Shown one piece after another: positions 58,338-64,000 of a stretch of 64,000 bases of DNA (the stretch's first letter is position 1; each line of letters opens with the position of its first letter). Origin of the DNA: Ailanthus altissimus (Eukaryota; Streptophyta; Magnoliopsida; Sapindales; Simaroubaceae); contig OX327695.1 of the NCBI GenBank assembly GCA_946807835.1, forward strand, positions 28,254,501 through 28,318,500. Reading direction: 5' to 3'. Under the pieces are notes generated by a model. The model made no database searches, was not told the origin of the DNA, and was given only the letters and a program-made list of their open reading frames with translations. The position numbers were made by a program, and so were the translations under genes.

Positions 58338-59300
58338 TGATATTGTTGGCAAAATTGTTGATGGTGAGCCATTCATTGCCTGCGATGAAACAATACATCA
58401 GTAAACGTTCTTTTGATGCTACATGTAATATGAATCCAGATAAATGAATGCTAGAGATATCATTTCATGTTGACTAAATTTTGTGACATCATAGAATATA
58501 AAACCAGGGGGCTGTTCTCCCACACATCTATACTTTTTTTGATTGGTTATCTGTTATTGCATAGTATCAAATTTCTTCTCTTGGTGAAGTAGGTGATGTT
58601 GGGTCACATTTGCTGCTAATTGGCTAACAATTACAGGTAGCCCTGCTATTCTATGAGACCAAGAAGAGGATGGAGATGCTGATGATGGTGCGAGTGATTT
58701 CAATTACTCTTCGGAAAATCAAAACCAGAAGCAATCAATTTCAGAGCGCATGTTGAGCTGGCATATGAGATACGGACAGGGGGAGGATGTTGGAGCTCTT
58801 GAATATGATAATGAGGTTTCTCATAACCATATTCCTCGGCTCACTAGTGGATAGGAAGTACAAAGATATTCTTCTTGCTTGCTGTTCATCTTTAATGCTA
58901 ATATATTGAAGTCAGATTAATCTTTTGGCCATTCCCAACTCCTAGGTTTTTGGAGAATTATCTGTTGCATCATCACCTGAACATCTCTCTATGGCATTTA
59001 CAAGTGTATCCCTCTGCTTTCTTACTCGGGTGATATTAATCAATCTCGTACACCTGCTCTTTCTCGAGTAATAGCTACGTTTTCCGTATTATTATTGTTT
59101 TTATATGGTATTGATTCTAGGTCCTTGAAAATGATCTTTTGCAGCTAATATTAGGGTTGTGGATCTTGTGAGGGAATTTGGAGCACCTGGATTAGGCAAT
59201 GTGGCATGGAAAGAGAGAGTTGATGGCTGGAAGATGAAACAGCAGAAAAATGTTGTTCCTATGAGCACTGGTCAGGCTGCTTCCAAAAGGGGTGTTGTAT
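58338..59300 (+). pseudogene. CESA: Cellulose synthase (CESA3-like) N-terminal fragment
   Basis: Blocks match the CESA N-terminal region in order. VGKIVDGEPFIACD is from the RING-type zinc finger (58345-58390). GSPAIL and DGDADDGASDFNYSSENQNQ are at about 58635-58740. ISERMLSWHMRYGQGEDVGA and HNHIPRLTSG are at 58740-58855. GELSVASSPEHLSMA follows at about 58955, and REFGAPGLGNVAWKERVDGW to VVPMSTGQAASKRG at 59170-59295. Spacers between blocks look like introns, so this is a DNA-level copy, not a retrocopy. In-frame stops (for example after GSPAIL) and the loss of the zinc-finger rest, the membrane segments and the catalytic domain make it dead. It starts directly at the end of the gypsy LTR. 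Confidence 0.88.
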
Positions 59301-60188
59301 GTGTTATGGAAAATAAAAGATTTATGTGCTCTGTTTGTGTTGAAAATTGACTATATTTGTGCTGTGTTATTTGCTGGAAAATGGATGGCCTTATGTGGTG
59401 TGCTATTTGCTGGAAAATGGAAGTTTTTTTAGTAATGTTTTATGAAAAGATTTTAGCTTAAGGATTTTGGCTGAAAAATGGAAGAATTTTGTGCTGAGTT
59501 GAATGGTCGGTTGAAATTGATTCATACAGAAATAATAAAATTCCAAACAAATCCTCATTTATAAAAGAAACAGGCAACGGTTTAAAAGGCAATAATAAAA
59601 GGGCATTAACGTCATTTTACTTTATATCAAATTGTCCAAAAAAGGCGTTTCACATAACACGAGACTACTTAAGGATTTGAGGTAAAATAGGTATCACACT
59701 GAATTATCATATCCAAAGGATTTATAAATGTTTGATTTAATTTAGGGGCATTTATGTATTTTTCATAAGTAACCATTTTTTGTTATTAGAGTATTAATGA
59801 CTCTTTTAAAACGTTAAGAACTAGACTTCCACCGTAACTTAGGGTTTTGTATACATATATTTTAACATTTTTTTCTTTAAAAACTTGGTATTTACAAGTA
59901 CACAGAATTACGCCAAACTCTTATTTGATGGAATCAAATGACAAAAAGAACGGTGACGATTAAGGGGAGCACCGAATGATTTAAATCGAGTATGGCCCGC
60001 AAGCAAAAGCAAACACAGCCAGCTTGTACACACGTCGCAGGCATGCAATCATTATCATCCTCCCTTCGAGTGTTTTCTTTTTGCACTTTCTCGAACCAAC
60101 CCCAATCGTCTTCCATAGAATTAGAAGCTAACGCAAAAGCCGAGCACTAAGCTCTCAGTTTCAGTTTCAGTTTCGGTTTTTGACTTCA
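59301..60188. other. Spacer and leader before the USP-like gene
   Basis: No gene is seen. A short tandem duplication of GTGYTATTTGCTGGAAAATG lies at about 59360-59420. The last 60 bp before the start codon contain repeated TCAGTTTC and are the likely 5' UTR. Confidence 0.55.
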
Positions 60189-62730
60189 ATGGCTTTCGCT
60201 CACTACTTGCTGGCCGTTCGGCCTGTTCCCGTTGTAACCTCAGAACTGACTAAAATTGCGATATTGCCGTCGCTTACCTCTTCTGTTGACACTCGGTCAA
60301 AGGCTCGTAAGCTCTCTTTCTTTCCTAGGATCCGCAGAATTGGACACAAAGGTAATTTCATTGGCTTATACAAAAGTTTCTTTAATTTTGGTGTTTCCAG
60401 ATATTATTTTTATGATTTATTATGAGTGGAGGTTTTATTGTAAATGTTGAGAATTTATAGCAATGAAATTATAATTTTGTAGGATCAAGCAGGGCTTTTA
60501 TGGTATTAAATTTTCATTTTTGAAAAAAGAAAAATTCTCAGCAGAGTAAGTAAGGAGAGTAACTTTCTTTTGTTTTTAAAATTTTTCAGCATAACAATTT
60601 ACTAATTGTTTGTCTTTGTAATTTGTGAGAATTTTGAAATTAGAGCATTACTTTTGTGAAAAATCCATTGACCTGCTTGAAGTTGGTAAGTATTTAGGCT
60701 GCATTAAGTAAAGCTTTAAAACTATTCAGATTGAGGACAAATAATGATTATGCAACAAGGAAGCTAGCATTTATCATAAATGCACCTCAAACAATAAAGG
60801 AGCTGAAATTAACATCTCAAATGCTTGAATAAATTAAAGGTCCGATTGGTATTGTGGGGATGCAGCAGCTTTGTAGAGTTGAAGCAGAAGCACTAGCTGC
60901 CTGAGGTGTTTGGTAAACACTTGGCAGCTAAAGCTTAGCTTTAGCTGTTGCAAAAATACAACAAATACCGAATGGACCCTAATTCTACTCTTTTCTTCTG
61001 GTGAGAAATCAACCAAGTTGACCTCGATTAAAACTCATCAAGGGCATCATAAATGCAGTTGAGTTGCCTTGTTTTCTTAAAGCTTCTCGAATTTTTTCTT
61101 GCTGCTTCCTGGTCAAATTCATTAATAGTCAGTGACCTATCTAGTGATTGTTTTCTTCAACTTTACTGCTAAATATTTTTGGAAGTTAGAGAATTTGTTC
61201 CCTTTATTTGTGTCTGGTGACTCGCTTCCTTTTAATCTGACTGCCATCAGCCAAGGTTAAACCTCAAGACTCTGAAGTCAACTTAGCTGCAGAAGCATTT
61301 ACTCATTTCAAGCATCTGCTTCTGCCAATCACAGACCGGAATCCATATCTTTCTGAAGGAACAAGACAGGTGACCTTTCTTTTAAGGCACCTAAATATTA
61401 CAATTTTTCCTGTTATTTTCTTCAGAAATGTTACTTTGTTTCCCTCAGTCATGTGATCTTCCGGAAATATTCTTTTCTCTTCCATAATCAACTTTTGTTG
61501 AAATTTAGAGTCTTGTTACATTACATATCTTTTCTATTGCATGTGATTTGTTAGGAGTAGCGAATGTGGTATCTGTTAATAGAGATGCTCTGATTATTAA
61601 TAGAGAGAGAAAGAAGCATTTAGGTCGAGAAAGAAACTGAAAGGACTGCATTGTTGTTGTTATTATGTTGTTCAATGAACTTAATAACAATTAAAATCCT
61701 TTATAGGATTGTAAAGTAAAACATTAAGTAATTAAAGAAAAACTAACACCACAAGGAAATGCTAATTAGGAAATACTAATGCTACTAGGAAATACTAAAA
61801 AGAAAATACTAATACTACTAATAAACACTAATAAGGAAATACTAATACGATTAGGAAACATCAGTACGACCTATTAATCACCAACCTATGCCGCCCTTGT
61901 ATATTCCTATTTTAGCTTCAACAGTATCATCCTGTATCATTTTATGATATTTTATGATGCATGTGTATTGAGATTCTACTTGTTGTTCTCTTGTCTTTGG
62001 AAATTGGGTAAAGGTTTAGCTGATGCTGATTTGGCTTTGCTAACATCAAGCTTTGTGGATGCAATATCTTACTCAATTATATTGTTTTAGTAGTTGACTC
62101 TTTTGGTTTAATTTTTCTAATAGGCTGCTGCAACAACTGCTGCTTTAGCAAATAAGTTTGGGGCTGACATTACTGTTGTAGGTACGTGAACTGGTCTCTG
62201 TTGATACTATTTGAAATATGCTAGTGATCATAACTAAGCGGCAGAGAATTTTTTTGCCCTTTTACAGACCATTTTTTATGAAAGATTTCAAGGAAATAGA
62301 ACTTTATGTTCTTTGCAGTTATTGATGAAAAGCAGAAAGAGTTGCTGCCAGAGCACGACACCAAATTGACTAGTATCCGCTGGCATCTCTCAGAAGGTTT
62401 GTAGCTACCTCATGGTTTCCTGAATAGTCACACTTTCAGTATTCATGTTGAGATAGTTGTTATTTATATATCTCGTTGACCCAACAGCAGATTCATATTG
62501 ATACTCATTTGACATTAAAAAAATGTATATATGTAGGGGGATTCCAGGAATTCAGATTGTTAGAGAGGCTTGGGGAAGGGAGCAAGCCCACGGCTATCAT
62601 CGGAGAGGTTGCGGATGACCTAAACTTAGATTTAGTAGTCATAAGCATGGACGCCATCCATTCCAAGCATGTGGATGCAAACCTGCTGGTGGAGTTCATT
62701 CCCTGCCCTGTCTTGCTTTTGCCATTGTAA
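60189..62730 (+). CDS. Universal-stress-protein-like protein, probably plastid-targeted
   Basis: Five exons, 60189-60351, 61251-61369, 62124-62181, 62319-62396 and 62537-62730, all with GT-AG introns and consistent phases, give 203 aa. The start is the first ATG (60189). Residues 1 to about 55 are rich in Ser, Arg and Lys with almost no acid residues (SSVDTRSKARKLSFFPRIRR), like a plastid transit peptide. The rest follows the USP/adenine-nucleotide alpha-hydrolase fold: FKHLLLPITDRNPYLSEGTR (strand 1), AAATTAALANKFGADITVVV, then AIIGEVADDLNLDLVVISMD and a final strand FIPCPVLLLPL. The usual ATP-binding GxxGxxxS motif is not seen, so nucleotide binding is uncertain. Role unknown; family members act in stress responses. 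Confidence 0.85.
60838..60979. mobile_element. PIF/Harbinger-type MITE in intron 1
   Basis: 142 bp with imperfect inverted ends AGGTCCGATTGGTATT and, reversed, GGGTCCATTCGGTATT, flanked by TAA on both sides. TAA/TTA duplications of 3 bp are the PIF/Harbinger hallmark. The interior has a smaller hairpin (TAAAGCTTAGCTTTA). Confidence 0.68.
61725..61870. repeat. Degenerate short tandem repeat in intron 2
   Basis: The phrase AGGAAATACTAATRCTACT and shortened forms recur about seven times in the intron of the USP-like gene. Confidence 0.7.
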
Positions 62731-63421
62731 CTGTTCTTTTTCACAGCTGAATTGTGTTGTGCAAATGCCAGTTGTCTCCTAATGGGCTTCTGTGATCATC
62801 ATACACCATTTTGGCTTGTGGGCTTGGCTTGTTTGTGGCCATGCCTATGGTCTTGACAAAATAAGAGAATTGGTGATGCACTTGCTTCATTTGACCAGGA
62901 AAGAGCCCAGGCTATGACGTAAGGTTTAGTTTTGCTTTTGATGGTCTCACTTTTTGTAACATCTTATATGAAACAAGCAGGATGAGGATTTATTTCTCTC
63001 AAACTTTGTGTACCATGTAATATCTTCTCTTTTTTTTCTCTTTATCTATCGAGAGGTTCGGTTCCTTGTCTAAAGTAGTTCACCACTTTTAGGGTTTGTT
63101 TGGTATTGCAGTGCCGTGGTTTTTGTTGTAGAGTGAAAACACTAGGTGCTAACCGAAAGTAGGTGGGTAATTAGTAAACACTAGCTGCCCTATATTTACA
63201 TTATGGTGTTTTTAATTCAAAGTTAAAGTAGTATACGAGATGTTTACATTGAAGGGAGGATATTGTAGAGACAATGAGGGATTGGAAGATTGCTTTTGGC
63301 AATGGAAGTGCTGCGAAATGAATCCAAAGGTTCAGCAACTATTGTTTGTAGAAAGTGTTGCTGATGCAGCTTTCACACGGGATTAAAATTCTATTTGGCA
63401 ACAAGACTACAGAATGAGTGG
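62731..63421. other. 3' flank of the USP-like gene
   Basis: The first 250-300 bp are the probable 3' UTR. A stretch at about 63091-63190 begins AGGGTTTGTTTGGTATTGCAG and includes GTAAACACTAGCTGCC, resembling one side of the MITE at 60838, without a matching right end. No gene is seen. Confidence 0.5.
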
Positions 63422-64000
63422 TGTTGAAGCGGAAGTACACAAATAAGCAATATCACCCAAGCAAATAGTGCAGAACAAGCAATTAAGGAATAAAGAAAGA
63501 AAGGGTAAAAGAAGAACACACAAAATTTACGTGGTTTGGCAATTTATTTATGTCCACGGCGAATTAAGATCACTTTCTTATCTTATTGAATCTTAAGGCA
63601 TTTACAATGTAGGCCTCTTTATAAGAAAGACTCGTAAAGAAAAATTATCTCTTGTAACTTAGGGATTTTCTCTCACAAAGTATGTTGAATCATAAAGATT
63701 TCTTCAGTGATCACTAAGATGTGTTTACAAGTTAATTGAAAGCATTTATATAGGTTTTAGGACGTCTTAGGTTTATCCTATACGTGTGGGAGTCGTATTA
63801 GAGAGTCCTAGAGCAAGTGGGAGACGAAATAAAGAAGTCTTCAATTTTGAAAAACTGTTCACGCGTCTAGCACCGCGATGTTTAGTGTCCATCGCTGCGG
63901 CGCTGGCGCGTGCTTGCTCTTGGTCACCGCGGCGTTGGTGCCTGGCACTCCCTTCTTCATTTTTTGCCTCCTTTCACGTTCGTCTTCAATCCTCGCGCAC
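63422..64000 (-). mobile_element. LTR, cut by the window end
   Basis: Starts TGTTGAAGCGGAAG. Its order of phrases is the reverse complement of the solo LTR at 34792: ACACACAAAATTTACGTGG with TTTGGCAA, TATGTCCACGGCGAATTAAG, then a GC-rich patch with CTGCGGCGCTGG and CACCGCGGCGTTGG. The right end lies outside the window, so solo or complete status is open. Confidence 0.65.

Noticed and set aside
60180..60188. Start of the USP-like gene at 60180
   Set aside because: The codon is TTG. The first ATG is at 60189 and starts a plausible transit peptide.
1..64000. CRISPR arrays, operons, ribosome-binding sites, prophage
   Set aside because: None seen. The window is nuclear plant DNA with introns and LTR elements, so prokaryotic features are not expected.

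Overview
The window is nuclear DNA of a flowering plant, most likely a eudicot. It is AT-rich and gene-poor. Genes have short GT-AG introns, there is a nuclear tRNA-Ile gene, and the recognisable families are plant ones: a DWARF14-like hydrolase, a CESA fragment, a MYB-repressor tail and Ty1/copia elements. The species cannot be named from the sequence. Most of the DNA is transposon remains and decayed duplicates. No prokaryotic feature and no CRISPR array was seen.

Layout. 1-2275: AT-rich DNA with a minisatellite. 2276-13408: a three-level nest. An old LTR element holds a reverse-strand Ty1/copia element (4207-12160, duplicated site TTTTC), whose 5' LTR holds a 2.1-kb solo LTR (9741-11871, duplicated site GTTGT). 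15938-21098: a complete forward Ty1/copia element whose gag-pol stays in one frame but carries nine stop codons. 21099-28600: AT-rich DNA with tandem duplications, an Emigrant/pogo-type MITE, a SINE candidate and a non-coding LTR element.

28742-41580 is a cluster of DWARF14-like alpha/beta-hydrolase genes in the order A-B-A'-B'. A is intact (two exons, 273 aa, Ser-Asp-His triad). B and B' share one internal deletion and are dead. A' lost promoter and exon 1 but keeps a nearly identical exon 2. A block of 5-6 kb carrying A-B was duplicated. The copies are separated by a large inverted-repeat (foldback) structure at 32355-34760 and a solo LTR at 34792-35609. Copy II also gained a 364-bp TRIM element.

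The right part holds the ordinary genes: a stand-alone receiver-domain protein (46149-46847), the 20S proteasome alpha type-7 subunit (49415-52086), tRNA-Ile(AAU) on the reverse strand (53117-53190), a small conserved-looking protein with a frameshifted tail (53290-54152), and a universal-stress-protein-like gene with a plastid-like N-terminus (60189-62730). Between them lie a MYB repressor tail fragment, a gutted Ty3/gypsy element (gag only) and a CESA pseudogene that retains introns. The window ends inside an LTR related to the one at 34792.

The genes do not form a pathway; they are independent nuclear loci. The most informative parts are the D14-like cluster with its staged decay, the foldback structure, and the nested retrotransposons with readable target-site duplications. 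I did not find convincing evidence for a wholly new biological system.
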